Part shown: one piece after another, positions 27,613-36,190 of the stretch
Numbering within the stretch: position 1 is the stretch's first letter
Layout of the letters: the number at the start of each line of letters is the position of its first letter
NCBI GenBank assembly: GCA_026225395.1
Contig: JAMFSR010000032.1
Coordinates: 62,001 to 126,000 of the forward strand
Source of the DNA: Granulicella sapmiensis
Lineage (GTDB): Bacteria > Acidobacteriota > Terriglobia > Terriglobales > Acidobacteriaceae
Length of the DNA: 64,000 bases
Direction: 5' to 3'
Translations under genes and position numbers: made by a program
The notes under the pieces: model-generated
Database searches by the model: none
Told to the model about the DNA's origin: nothing
The model's input: only the letters and a program-made list of their open reading frames with translations

Positions 27613-29712
27613 ATGTTAGTAGATCTTAAATTGAAGGTTGGGACTGGGATTCTTTTGGCTAGCGTGGCTGCGTTCGGTCAGCAACAGCATCGGCCGCCTG
27701 CGGTGCCTTTGGCGGCGAATGACCCTTACTTCAGCTTGTGGTCCATGGGGGACAAGCTGACGGATGTGCCGGTGAAGCATTGGTCGGAAGCAGCACAGCC
27801 GATGGTGGGGCTGGTTCGAATCGATGGTCAGGTTTACCGATGGATGGGGGCTATGCCACGCGGATACTTCGGACTGGCTGCGATTGCGCCGATGCAGCAG
27901 GAGTCCGTGGAAGTCACGCCACTGCATTCGCGTTATCGCTTTACCGCGGCTGGGATCGAGCTGCGCGTGAGCTTCTTTACGCCGCTGTTTCCGAAGGACC
28001 TGGATGTGATGTCGCGGCCGGTGACGTATCTTTCGTGGAGCGCTGCTACTACCGATGGCAAGACGCACCAGGTAGAGCTGTTGCTGGACGTCGATCCGAT
28101 GATTGCGGTGAACGATGCCGCGCAGCCTGTGACGTGGTCGCGGACGCATGCTGCGGGTTTAACAGTGCTGAATGTGGGTTCGCGAGACCAGGCTACGCTG
28201 CATCAGTCCGGCGATCGTATGCGGATCGACTGGGGCTATTTTCATCTTGCGGTTCCGGATGCGAGCAGAAGTGCTACATCGCTGTCGAATGATGGAATTC
28301 CTTCCTTTGCTACTTCCGGAGTCCTTCCTGAAAGCGATCTGTTGGATATGCCGCAGCCAGCGGGAGGACATGGGCGTGCGGCGCATCTTTCAGCGGAGAT
28401 ACCGCTCGGTGCAGTGGGGGTGCAGCCGGTTGAGCGGCACGTGTTGCTGGCTTATACCGATGGATATGCGATTGAGTATCTGGGTAGAAAGCTTCGTCCC
28501 TATTGGCAGCGGAATGGTATGACCGAAGCGGAGATGCTGATTGCAGCTGAGAAGGAGTACGCCGCGCTCGACGCGAAGGGAACTACGTTCGATGCCGACC
28601 TCATGGCCGATATGGTGAAGGTTGGGGGCGACGACTATGGGTATTTGACAGCGTTGCTTTTTCGCCAGACCATTGCGGCGCATAAGCTTGTCGCTGATAT
28701 CGATGGAACGCCGATGCTGTTTTCTAAAGAGAATGACAGCAATGGATGCATCGATACTGTTGATGTCACCTATCCATCGTCACCGTTCTTCCTTTTGTTT
28801 AACCCGGAGCTATTGAAGGCTCAGCTTGAACCGCTGATGCGGTATGCCGCGCTGCCACGGTGGCGCTTCCCGTTTGCGCCGCACGATCTGGGCACTTATC
28901 CGCTGGCGGATGGGCAGGTTTATGGAGGAGCGGAGTCGAATGAAGAAGATCAGATGCCTGTGGAAGAGAGCGGCAATTTGATTTTGATGATCGCGGCGCT
29001 GGGGCGTGCGGAAGGCAACTGGGACTTTGCAAAGCACTACATGCCGGAGCTTACTAAGTGGGCCGCCTATCTTGAGGCGAAAGGAATGGACCCGGAGAAT
29101 CAGCTTAGTACGGATGACTTTGCGGGTCACCTGGCGCATAACACTAATCTTTCCATCAAAGCGATAGAGGCCTTGGGCGCCTTTGTTGAAATCGCCAAGG
29201 GTGTCGGCGATAAGCCGCTGGCTGAGCGATATGAAAAGGTTGTGCGTCCGCTGCCGGCAACGTGGGAGAAGATGGCGCGTGATGGCGATCACTACAAGCT
29301 TGCGTTTGACCAGCCGGGGACGTGGAGCCAGAAATACAATCTCGTGTGGGATCGCATTCTCGGCTTGAATCTCTTTCCTGCGAAGATCACAGAGGCCGAA
29401 TGGGCTTTCTACTCGAAACACATGGAGTCCTATGGTTTGCCGCTGGACAATCGCAAGACCTTTACCAAGCTGGATTGGGAAGTGTGGACTGGAACGTTGA
29501 CGAATGATCCTAAGCAGTTTCAGGATCTGCTGCATCGGCTCGTTGTTTGGGCTGACACTACGCCGTCACGTGTTCCCACTACAGATTGGTATGACACGAT
29601 AAGCGGAAAGCAGATGGGTTTTCAGGCGCGGTCGGTTGTAGGCGGCGTGTTTATCAAGGCACTGCTCGATCCGGAAGTCGTCTCTAAATGGAGGCCGCAT
29701 CTGGTCCACTGA
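27613..29712 (+). CDS. Secreted DUF4965/DUF5127/DUF1793 protein (glutaminase A-like)
   Basis: A 699-aa exported protein. Signal peptide MLVDLKLKVGTGILLASVAAFGQ, then PLAANDPYFSLWSMGDKLTD and KHWSEAAQPMVGLVRIDGQ, typical of the DUF4964 start of the family. The C-terminal half (EDQMPVEESGNLILMIAALGRAEGNW and LAHNTNLSIKAIEALGAFVEIA) looks like the alpha-helical six-hairpin part, and GTWSQKYNLVWDRILGLNLFP is also characteristic. Fungal relatives are called glutaminase A, but bacterial ones sit in glycan loci and may act on sugars. TTGGAG five bases before ATG 27613 sets the start. Confidence 0.8.
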   Translation: MLVDLKLKVGTGILLASVAAFGQQQHRPPAVPLAANDPYFSLWSMGDKLTDVPVKHWSEAAQPMVGLVRIDGQVYRWMGAMPRGYFGLAAIAPMQQESVEVTPLHSRYRFTAAGIELRVSFFTPLFPKDLDVMSRPVTYLSWSAATTDGKTHQVELLLDVDPMIAVNDAAQPVTWSRTHAAGLTVLNVGSRDQATLHQSGDRMRIDWGYFHLAVPDASRSATSLSNDGIPSFATSGVLPESDLLDMPQPAGGHGRAAHLSAEIPLGAVGVQPVERHVLLAYTDGYAIEYLGRKLRPYWQRNGMTEAEMLIAAEKEYAALDAKGTTFDADLMADMVKVGGDDYGYLTALLFRQTIAAHKLVADIDGTPMLFSKENDSNGCIDTVDVTYPSSPFFLLFNPELLKAQLEPLMRYAALPRWRFPFAPHDLGTYPLADGQVYGGAESNEEDQMPVEESGNLILMIAALGRAEGNWDFAKHYMPELTKWAAYLEAKGMDPENQLSTDDFAGHLAHNTNLSIKAIEALGAFVEIAKGVGDKPLAERYEKVVRPLPATWEKMARDGDHYKLAFDQPGTWSQKYNLVWDRILGLNLFPAKITEAEWAFYSKHMESYGLPLDNRKTFTKLDWEVWTGTLTNDPKQFQDLLHRLVVWADTTPSRVPTTDWYDTISGKQMGFQARSVVGGVFIKALLDPEVVSKWRPHLVH

Positions 29713-29720
29713 TGTGGATT

Positions 29721-31327
29721 CTACTTCGTTGAAATTACTTCGAGCGTGTTGGAGTCGTAGTTGGTCAGGTAGAGCGTTGCGTCGTCGGGGCCCGTTGTGA
29801 TTTCGCGTGGGAATAAGCCGGTGGCGACCGTTTGCACGACGCTGGCTGCGGGTGGATATGCAACGGAGAGAATGGTTGCATTGGCTATTCCGGCGTTGAA
29901 ACGATTTGAGTTTGCGACGGCGAGCAGATTATCGCTATCGAGCAGGGCGATGCCCACGGGTGCTGTGCCACCGGTATCGGCGTAGCCTAGCAGGGCATTG
30001 GCGGGTGTCAGTTCCAGCATGCCGGTGCTGAATGCGAGGACGCGATTGTCTCCGCGTATGGCGACCCATAGCGTAGATCCGTTGGCGGTCTCGGCCATTC
30101 GTACAGGGCTGCATCCGGCGTTTACGGTGGCGAGGATCGCACTGGAACCCGGTGTGGTCTCGGCGGTTGCAACGTTGATCACCGTTAGCAAACCGTTGAT
30201 GTTGCTTGAGCCTCCGGTCTGTTGCACGCAACCTGTTCTGGCGAGGACTGGGTTGCTTCCCGATCCCTGTGAACTGGAAGCCGCGATCTCGCTGGTGACG
30301 TAGAGCCGTGTGCCGTCGGGCGAAGAATCATGCCAGCGATCGCGGTTCCTCCTGTCGAGATCTGGCCGAGAAGTGTGCCGCCGTTGACGTTTCCGTTGCT
30401 GTCGTATTGTAGGGAGACGACGCCGATGTTGCCTTCCGTTGTTGCGCCGGCGGCTACGCCGTACTCGTTGGAGACGAAGGCGAACTTTCCATCGGGAGTT
30501 ACGGCGACGGCCTGCGATCCCTGGTCGGAGGCGATCGTTCCCTGGCTTGAGACGTAACCCGTTGCGGTGCAGGTTTGCAGCGCGGCTGCGTTGTAGAAGA
30601 TCGCTCCTGGTGAGCCGATACCGGCGGCGATGTCTGTGCCACCCGGCAGATAGCTCAATTCGGAGACGTCGCCTCCTTCTGACAGTAAGGTTGGTGACAA
30701 TGTATTGACGCACGTTGGCTTGAGCACGCCGTTGTTCGGAGTAAAGACCTGCACGCCGTTTGCGACTCCGACAAAGACGGTGCCGGAAGGCGAAACGATT
30801 GCCTGGAACGGAGCGCTAATTGTTGGGTAGGTCACATAGGAAGTCGTTACGGTGGGTGCGTTGGAAACAAGAGTGACGGCGACAGACGCCGTCCCGGTCG
30901 CGCTTTTGTATGCCGTGGCGCTGGCCGCATTGGGTGTGTAGGTGGCGTTAAGGCTATCGCTGCCGACAAGTAAAAGACCGGAGGGAATGGTTATGGTTGC
31001 TGTGCCGTTGGCGAGCGTCGTCGCGAAAGAACCGTAGTTGCCACTGGAGAGAGTGATCGACCCGGTTGGTGTGGTGGCGCTGCCGCTGACCGCAACTGCT
31101 ACTGAAAGCGATTGGGCTGTCGTGAGGCTTGTCGCAGATGGGGTTATCGAGACGGTTGGGGTTTGCAGTTGGATAGGTGGTGGCACTGTCGTAGAGGTAG
31201 CGGTGCTGCTGCTGCATCCCTGCAAGAGAGATAGAGAAAAACCGGCCAGCAGGATGAATGTTATCGCTCGAAATGCTGCTGTCGCGTGGGCGCAGTGGGG
31301 CATGCAGACTGGTGCTGTCCGATTCAT
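29721..31327 (-). pseudogene. Beta-propeller lipoprotein with Ig-like domain, broken by a one-base deletion
   Basis: Reads as one exported lipoprotein: signal with lipobox SLLQGCSSS, an Ig-like repeat of the Big_3 sort (TPTVSITPSATSLTTAQSLSV to ATYTPNAASATAYKSATG), then YncE/lactonase-like blades (FVGVANGVQVFTPNNG, AVAVTPDGKFAFVSNEYG, SPDGTRLYVTSE, REITTGPDDATLYLTNYDSNTLEVIS). The frame breaks at about 30322: the code reads GMIL then RPTAHG, while the other frame continues SPDGTRLYV, exactly what adding one base between CTT and CG would restore. Not in a homopolymer. GGAGGA six bases before the ATG at 31327 fixes the start. Confidence 0.75.
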
Positions 31328-31345
31328 CATCACTCCTCCGTGAGG

Positions 31346-32743
31346 TTACTGCTTGTCGTCATCGCCCGCGCTGAGCAAACCGTTCAGCAGGGCGGCGGGG
31401 TTTGAATTTGCGGCGCCGGCTTTCTTTGCCGGTGGGGTCCAGTCGGTTTGTGCCACCGTGAGGCGCACGTTGTCTGCATCGGAGTCTCCAAGGCTTACAT
31501 CGGCGGTGTCGGTGCCGTACTTGTGCAGCACTTCCTGGTCCGGAATGCTGATGCCCATGAACTTGCCGGAGGTGCCGTTGGTGCGACCATCGGCGGCGTC
31601 ATCCACGGTGACGGTATAGACGACGTTGCCGGGAAGGTATTCGAAGTGGAAGCTGCCGTCGTCGCGAATCGCGGCTTTGAGATGGAGGCCGGGATTGGTT
31701 TTGCTGGTAAGTGCGACGCTGCCCATGTTCAGCGTATGCGAGTCGGCCTTGGCGTACACGTGGCCGACGATGTTGTGGAGGGAGTGCGCGGGGATCGTGA
31801 TGTCAGCACCCTGGTGCTCCTCGCCTGCGATGAGAGTGACGGGCTTTGCATCGGCGCGGCTGAAGGTGTCGCCGGTATAGACAGCGAGGTTGATGCCGCT
31901 GCCGCCGTCTGCCATGTTGGAGGCACTGATGCCGATGGCTGTGGTGACGAGGGTTGCGCGTACGGCATAGTCGCCGGAAGCGAGGCCGGAGATGCGATAG
32001 TGGCCGAGGTCGTCGGTCTTGAAGAGTTGAATGGCGCCGCCCATCGCCAATGCCTGATTCATCATGGCGCTGGCTGCGTCGTCGGGGCTTTCCTGGGACT
32101 TTGGCGTTACGACTGAGAGCGTCCAGCCGGCGGCGGGACTGCCATCGTCGAAGAGGATCCTTCCGCTTACGGCGGCGCCGCGTTCCAGCCGAAGGTCGAC
32201 GTGGGCGGCGTTTGAGCCCGTTACGGTGATAGTTGGTATCTGCGCGACGCGTGCGCGCGTGGCGGGATCGGTGCTGGTAAAGTCTTCATCGGAGAGCTGG
32301 GTGAACGGATCGATGTAGCCGGCGACCGTCGCGTGGACGTAATACGTCCCAGGCTGGATGCCGGCGAAGCTGTAGGCGCCATCGAGTCCCACGGTAGAAG
32401 CGTTCATCATGTCTGTAGCCCGGTTCATGCCACGGGCGGCTGCTGCGAGAGATCGCTTCTGCTCGTCGGTCATGGGCTTGGGCGGCGTCGCAGAATCGCC
32501 CTTGGTGGCCTTTGCCATGTTCTTCTGCAGATTCTTTACGAAGTCTTCGCCGGTATGGTCAGGTACGGTGGACTTGAGAAGCACTTTGGCAAACCGTGCG
32601 GGAGCATTGGTATCCGCGCAGATCACATGGCCGCTGACAGTAGCGCCCACAACATAAGGCGACTGCTGTGCGGACATGGATATGGAATGCGAGAGTACGG
32701 TGGTCAGAGCGACGATCGATATTGATTTCACGAGCGAGTTCAA
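31346..32743 (-). CDS. Secreted carboxypeptidase-regulatory-like domain protein
   Basis: A 465-aa exported protein with repeated Ig/CarboxypepD-like beta domains: VVGATVSGHVICADTNAPARFAKVLL, DGAYSFAGIQPGTYYVHATVAGY, LERGAAVSGRILFDDGSPAAGWTL, DDLGHYRISGLASGDYAVRATLV and HNIVGHVYAKADSHTLN. No catalytic motif seen. The start is a TTG at 32743: GGAGGT sits five bases upstream and it yields a clean signal peptide (NSLVKSISIVALTTVLSHSISMSAQ). The propeller gene follows after 18 bp in the same direction, so the two were probably one operon. Role unknown; perhaps surface binding. Confidence 0.75.
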   Translation of the reverse strand: MNSLVKSISIVALTTVLSHSISMSAQQSPYVVGATVSGHVICADTNAPARFAKVLLKSTVPDHTGEDFVKNLQKNMAKATKGDSATPPKPMTDEQKRSLAAAARGMNRATDMMNASTVGLDGAYSFAGIQPGTYYVHATVAGYIDPFTQLSDEDFTSTDPATRARVAQIPTITVTGSNAAHVDLRLERGAAVSGRILFDDGSPAAGWTLSVVTPKSQESPDDAASAMMNQALAMGGAIQLFKTDDLGHYRISGLASGDYAVRATLVTTAIGISASNMADGGSGINLAVYTGDTFSRADAKPVTLIAGEEHQGADITIPAHSLHNIVGHVYAKADSHTLNMGSVALTSKTNPGLHLKAAIRDDGSFHFEYLPGNVVYTVTVDDAADGRTNGTSGKFMGISIPDQEVLHKYGTDTADVSLGDSDADNVRLTVAQTDWTPPAKKAGAANSNPAALLNGLLSAGDDDKQ

Positions 32744-32789
32744 GTGACACCTCCGGAAGGTATTTCTACGCAAAGCGAAGCACGGCATG

Positions 32790-32809
32790 CTGAACAGGTA
32801 CGTGTTCAG
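32790..32809 (-). terminator. Candidate hairpin at the end of the membrane-protein gene
   Basis: CTGAACA / TGTTCAG, a perfect 7-bp stem with 6-nt loop, overlapping the stop codon at 32806-32808. The T-rich side (CTGTTTTG) is on the plus strand, so termination in the minus direction is uncertain. Confidence 0.35.
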
Positions 32810-33417
32810 GCTGTTTTGTGAACCCTGATTTCTCCAACTTCATTCGGCTGGGTCCACATGCGCACCATGGTTGGAAGCACCAGCACGGCAACCGCGAGCC
32901 AAGTGAAGGCGATGGCAGTAATGGCCAGCGGCTCGCGGATTGATTCGAACGGCCCCAGCAGACAGATGGCCCAATATGCCGCGACGACGACAACCAGGCC
33001 GGGCCGCAGAAGACGGTAAGCCGAGCCTTCGGCTTTCAAGCGCAGTTCTGCTTCGCGTTCATCCTTGCAGGCGCGACCCAGTAAGAAGTCGCGGAAGCGG
33101 CGTTCGTAGAGCTCTTCGCACTGATTGTCGGTAAGCGTTTCGAGTTCCGATCCAAACTGCATGATGGCGCTGTCCTCCAATGTCGGTTGCGCCAGCCCGA
33201 TTCGCATTCCACGGAATGCCAGCCAGGTAATGCCCAACTGGGTGATGGTGGGCAACAATAAACTCGGCAGCATGGCGAGCGCCGAATAGCTTCGTGCGAG
33301 CCGGGACACCATCCAGGGATCGAACCCCAGCATCGCTGCCCATGTCAGTACGGCAATGCGTCGCATTCGCCGGTTATTGCCCCAGAGAGAGATTCGCAGC
33401 GCCAGCGATGGCTTCAT
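32806..33417 (-). CDS. Membrane protein coupled to an XRE regulator, function unknown
   Basis: 203 aa with about four hydrophobic segments (around AVLTWAAMLGF, ALAMLPSLLLPTITQLGITWLAF, LLRPGLVVVVAAYWAICLL and PLAITAIAFTWLAVAVLVLP) and a charged central loop (CEELYERRFRDFLLGRACKDEREAELRL). I do not recognise the family. Its ATG follows the XRE stop by one base (TGAGATG), so the two are translated together; such small XRE-plus-membrane-protein pairs are frequent in bacteria. Confidence 0.7.
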   Translation of the reverse strand: MKPSLALRISLWGNNRRMRRIAVLTWAAMLGFDPWMVSRLARSYSALAMLPSLLLPTITQLGITWLAFRGMRIGLAQPTLEDSAIMQFGSELETLTDNQCEELYERRFRDFLLGRACKDEREAELRLKAEGSAYRLLRPGLVVVVAAYWAICLLGPFESIREPLAITAIAFTWLAVAVLVLPTMVRMWTQPNEVGEIRVHKTA

Positions 33418-33418
33418 C

Positions 33419-33664
33419 TCAAGCCTCCCGGCGAAGCATCTCGTAGACCTGTTCGCTCAAGGGGCGAAACGGATCGGGGGAGAAGACCGCCTCCACCGGT
33501 AATTTAAAGTAGCGGCTGATCTTGAAAGCCAACTCCAGGGAAGGCGTGTAATCGCCACGTTCGAGAAATCCAATCGTCTGCGGATTGACCCCCACCTCAG
33601 CGGCCAGAGCCTGCCGAGTCAGCGAGCGTTCCATCCGCAACAGTGCGATTCGGTTGTGAAGCAT
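33419..33664 (-). CDS. Small XRE (Cro/CI-type) transcriptional regulator
   Basis: 81 aa, nearly all helix-turn-helix: MLHNRIALLRMERSLTRQALAAEVGVNPQTIGFLERGDYTPSLELAFKI with the recognition helix around PQTIGFLERG, and a short tail KLPVEAVFSPDPFRPLSEQVYEML. This is the usual form of the stand-alone 65-80 residue XRE regulators. GAGGT five bases before the ATG at 33664 sets the start. It probably represses its own operon through the operator at 33688-33710. Confidence 0.88.
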   Translation of the reverse strand: MLHNRIALLRMERSLTRQALAAEVGVNPQTIGFLERGDYTPSLELAFKISRYFKLPVEAVFSPDPFRPLSEQVYEMLRREA

Positions 33665-33680
33665 GGATGACCTCGCAACA

Positions 33681-33711
33681 AACATATATTGCTTATACGC
33701 AATGTGCAATA
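33681..33711 (-). promoter_or_regulatory. Promoter and likely autoregulatory operator of the XRE operon
   Basis: On the minus strand TTGCAC, 17 bp, TATGTT form a plausible promoter about 20 bp before the XRE start. The spacer is almost filled by the inverted repeat ATTGC-N6-GCAAT (33688-33703), and a third GCAAT lies at 33706-33710. A protein bound there would cover the promoter. Confidence 0.5.
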
Positions 33712-33823
33712 GCTTTCTAAAAATTTAAATATCCTGCATCGTAAGTCATAGAATTCTCGATCTCAGGGCTGAAGATTCTGCCGAGTCGGTATGCAATGGC
33801 CTGAAGCGGCGCGCGGCCTTTGG

Positions 33824-33829
33824 TATGAT
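33824..33829 (+). promoter_or_regulatory. Extended -10 candidate for the unknown secreted protein
   Basis: TGGTATGAT matches an extended -10 (TGn followed by TATGAT at 33824-33829), about 60 bp before the GTG at 33889. No good -35 was seen, as is usual for extended -10 promoters. Confidence 0.35.
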
Positions 33830-33888
33830 CGCCACACCGATGCAGCTTTCAAAGGCTGGCGGTTACCGTGCCGCCCTCAGGAGTGCCT

Positions 33889-34863
33889 GTGCTCATCTCC
33901 AGATATGCCAAGGTTCTTCTCCAGACCCCGGGAACGGGAAGTCTCGTGCTTTGCCTGGCAGGGCTTTCGCTGGGTGCGGTTGTGATCGCCCGGTGGGGAC
34001 AAAGTGGTCCTGCCGCGCCGGCGATACATGGTCAAACTCCCGTTCGATCTGCTTCGCCGTCGCATGCGCCATCGGGTTCCCTAGCTATGGTGGTTGTGGG
34101 GCCGCAACAATCGTCAGGAAAGATTGCTTCAAGTAAACGCTCGCAGCCGCATCTTCAGCGGGTGGTCTTCCGGGAGCCGATCGCGAGCGACCTGCTTGGG
34201 GTCTTAAGCGACTACGCCGGTAAACCCACCAAAGAAGCTCTTCAGGTTGCGAAGGTTCGCGATGCCATGACTACGCTGGTGCCGTACGCTCCTTTTCACT
34301 TCGGCCTAGACAGGCCATTGCCCAGCATCATCGAAACCGTTTTGCTGCGCTCTTCGGTGCCCATTGGGATTCGCGACGGGCGTTACATGATGCTAACGAC
34401 CGATACCGGAAGTGGACCGGCGAGGGGATTTTTTTGGATCGACCTGCAGCAGGGAATTGCTGTCGGAGGCATATTCTTTCATCCAAACAACGGCGAGCCC
34501 ACGCCGACGCTGACTCTGTTCTCCAAGCAGGTGAAGCAGGACTCCCTGAAGATGAGCCAGCTTCCCGTGGCGTTTGCGCAGGACCTGAGTGCATGGATTG
34601 CCATGGCCGGCATTCCGCCGGTAACGACGCGTTACTTCATCAATGGCTCCGGAGAAAAGCTTGTGCTCACGCACGATGAGGACTACTGCAAACAGTCTCC
34701 GAGGACGCATGACGCTTCTCCGGATGAGTGCCGGCAGATGAAGGCAGAAGCGGCTGATCTGGACCTGCGGGCGGCGTCGTTTCTTGGGCAAACCCACTAT
34801 GCCTCCAATGCAACGATGCGAATGACGGCTGTTCGATCCCCCGACGGACTCCTGATCCGGTAG
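33889..34863 (+). CDS. Exported protein of unknown function
   Basis: 324 aa. An N-terminal hydrophobic segment (SLVLCLAGLSLGAVVIARWG) suggests a membrane anchor or uncleaved signal, then a Ser/Pro/Gln-rich linker to about 90, and a mixed globular part with two Cys (DYCKQ and DECRQ). Segments such as RDGRYMMLTTDTGSGPARGFFWIDLQQGIAVGGIFFHPNNGEPTPTLTLFS look like a beta-rich domain. No family recognised. AGGAG five bases before GTG 33889 supports that start. Convergent with the LacI gene. Confidence 0.65.
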   Translation: MLISRYAKVLLQTPGTGSLVLCLAGLSLGAVVIARWGQSGPAAPAIHGQTPVRSASPSHAPSGSLAMVVVGPQQSSGKIASSKRSQPHLQRVVFREPIASDLLGVLSDYAGKPTKEALQVAKVRDAMTTLVPYAPFHFGLDRPLPSIIETVLLRSSVPIGIRDGRYMMLTTDTGSGPARGFFWIDLQQGIAVGGIFFHPNNGEPTPTLTLFSKQVKQDSLKMSQLPVAFAQDLSAWIAMAGIPPVTTRYFINGSGEKLVLTHDEDYCKQSPRTHDASPDECRQMKAEAADLDLRAASFLGQTHYASNATMRMTAVRSPDGLLIR

Positions 34864-34883
34864 TCCATCAGGCCACTGACTCG

Positions 34884-35990
34884 TCAGTGCTTGGACGCTG
34901 ATACCTTTCGCTTGCGTTTCCTTGCGGGCGGCGGAGGACACGTGGATTCTCTCACCACAAACTCGGGATCGATCAACAGATTTTTCCCGGGGGAGTGTTC
35001 GCCTGGTGAGGTGATCTGTCTTACGATCGTTTCGGCGGCAAGCATGCCCATGGTGCGTAAGGGCTGGCGGACGGTGGTCAGTCCAGGGTTCTGGAACGCC
35101 GCTGATTGAATGTCGTCGAACCCGACCACGGAAACGTCCTGCGGGATCCGCAAGCCGGCTTCGCGGAGAGCACGAATCGCGCCGATCGCGGAGACATCGT
35201 TGAAGGTGAAGAGGGCGGTGAAGGGAGCGTCAGAGGCCATGAGCCGCTTTGCGGCAAAGTAACCAGGCTCGTGAGAGGGCGCATCTCCTTCGAGCTGGGT
35301 GATGAGTCTCGGATCCAGCGTGAGGCCTGCCTTGGCCGCTGCATGACGAACAGCTTGCCAGCGGGGAACGGTGTCGGAACTGAACTCCTGGCCCTTGATG
35401 ATCGCGATCCTCTTGTGACCGAGTCCGATGAGGTGACCGAAAGCCAGCTCCGCGGCCCGGCGATGATTAAGAACGATGTTCGTTACGCCTTCCTGCTTGT
35501 CGGGGCAGGAGATCGAAACCGTGGGAAGTTGCATGTGCCAGGGCAGGATTGTGTCTATGGCGACGACGCCGTCCACCGACCGCTCCATCAAGAGGCTTTG
35601 CGATCGTTCGATGATCTCGGGGCGATGGTGGTGGCTGATGAGGAAGTAGACATAGCCGGCTTGCAGCAGCCCCTGTTCCAGACCCGATAGCACAAGGGTG
35701 GTGTAGCCATCTGAGATTTCGGGGACGAGGACCCCGATGGTCATAGAACGGCCGCGGCGCAGGGAACGGGCGACGGCATTGGGACGATAGTTGAAGTGCC
35801 GGGCAGCGGCGAAGATTCGATCCTGCGTTGCCTTGGGAAACGCGGCGGCCTCCGGCGTCTGGTTGAGGACGCGGGAAATGGCGGCGACCGAAAGGCCAAG
35901 ATATTTTGCAAGAGTGGCAAGCGAAGGCCGCGCGCTACGTTCGGAATCTGCATCAAAGTTCGTGGATACTTCCCTGTCTCTTGCCGCCAT
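34884..35990 (-). CDS. LacI-family transcriptional repressor
   Basis: 368 aa. HTH and hinge at about 22-80 (PSLATLAKYLGLSVAAISRVLN, then FNYRPNAVARSLRRGRS), followed by a periplasmic-binding-protein-like effector domain (TIGVLVPEISDGYTTLVLSGLEQGLLQAGY, LGHKRIAIIKG, FTALFTFNDVSAIGAIRALREAGLRIPQDVSVVGFDD, PGLTTVRQP). A basic KRKRK tail ends the protein. It is divergent from TonB receptor 2, whose promoter region contains two LacI-type palindromes, so it most likely represses that locus and is released by a sugar imported through it. Ligand unknown. Confidence 0.92.
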   Translation of the reverse strand: MAARDREVSTNFDADSERSARPSLATLAKYLGLSVAAISRVLNQTPEAAAFPKATQDRIFAAARHFNYRPNAVARSLRRGRSMTIGVLVPEISDGYTTLVLSGLEQGLLQAGYVYFLISHHHRPEIIERSQSLLMERSVDGVVAIDTILPWHMQLPTVSISCPDKQEGVTNIVLNHRRAAELAFGHLIGLGHKRIAIIKGQEFSSDTVPRWQAVRHAAAKAGLTLDPRLITQLEGDAPSHEPGYFAAKRLMASDAPFTALFTFNDVSAIGAIRALREAGLRIPQDVSVVGFDDIQSAAFQNPGLTTVRQPLRTMGMLAAETIVRQITSPGEHSPGKNLLIDPEFVVRESTCPPPPARKRKRKVSASKH

Positions 35991-36040
35991 TCGATGAGTC
36001 TTTCACACCTACGGTTTGGCGATGTGAGGAAAATCGACCC

Positions 36041-36070
36041 TTGACAGTTGACTGGGAGGGGGCGCATAGT
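36041..36070 (+). promoter_or_regulatory. Promoter of TonB receptor 2
   Basis: TTGACA (36041-36046), 18 bp, CATAGT (36065-36070). The start point would fall near 36077, immediately before the two operators, giving a leader of about 114 nt. Confidence 0.6.
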
Positions 36071-36080
36071 GGCGCTGGCT

Positions 36081-36111
36081 CAAACGTTTGCCTTGGCTAC
36101 TCAAACGTTTG
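36081..36111 (+). promoter_or_regulatory. Tandem LacI-type operators
   Basis: Two identical perfect palindromes CAAACGTTTG at 36081-36090 and 36102-36111, each embedded in CTCAAACGTTTGCC. Their centres are 21 bp apart, two helical turns, so two dimers would bind the same face. The central CG and symmetric form are those of LacI-family operators. They lie just downstream of the promoter, as for a roadblock or a repressor that prevents escape. Confidence 0.8.
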
Positions 36112-36190
36112 CCTAAATTTGACCGGAACGGACGATACTTCCGCGATAAAAGCTGACATTGATGGAAAGATCAAGACTTTCGGAGGCTCT

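Noticed and set aside
35906..36190. 95-codon N-terminal extension of TonB receptor 2
   Set aside because: It runs through the start of the divergent LacI gene, the promoter and both operators; the signal peptide and ribosome site fit ATG 36191.
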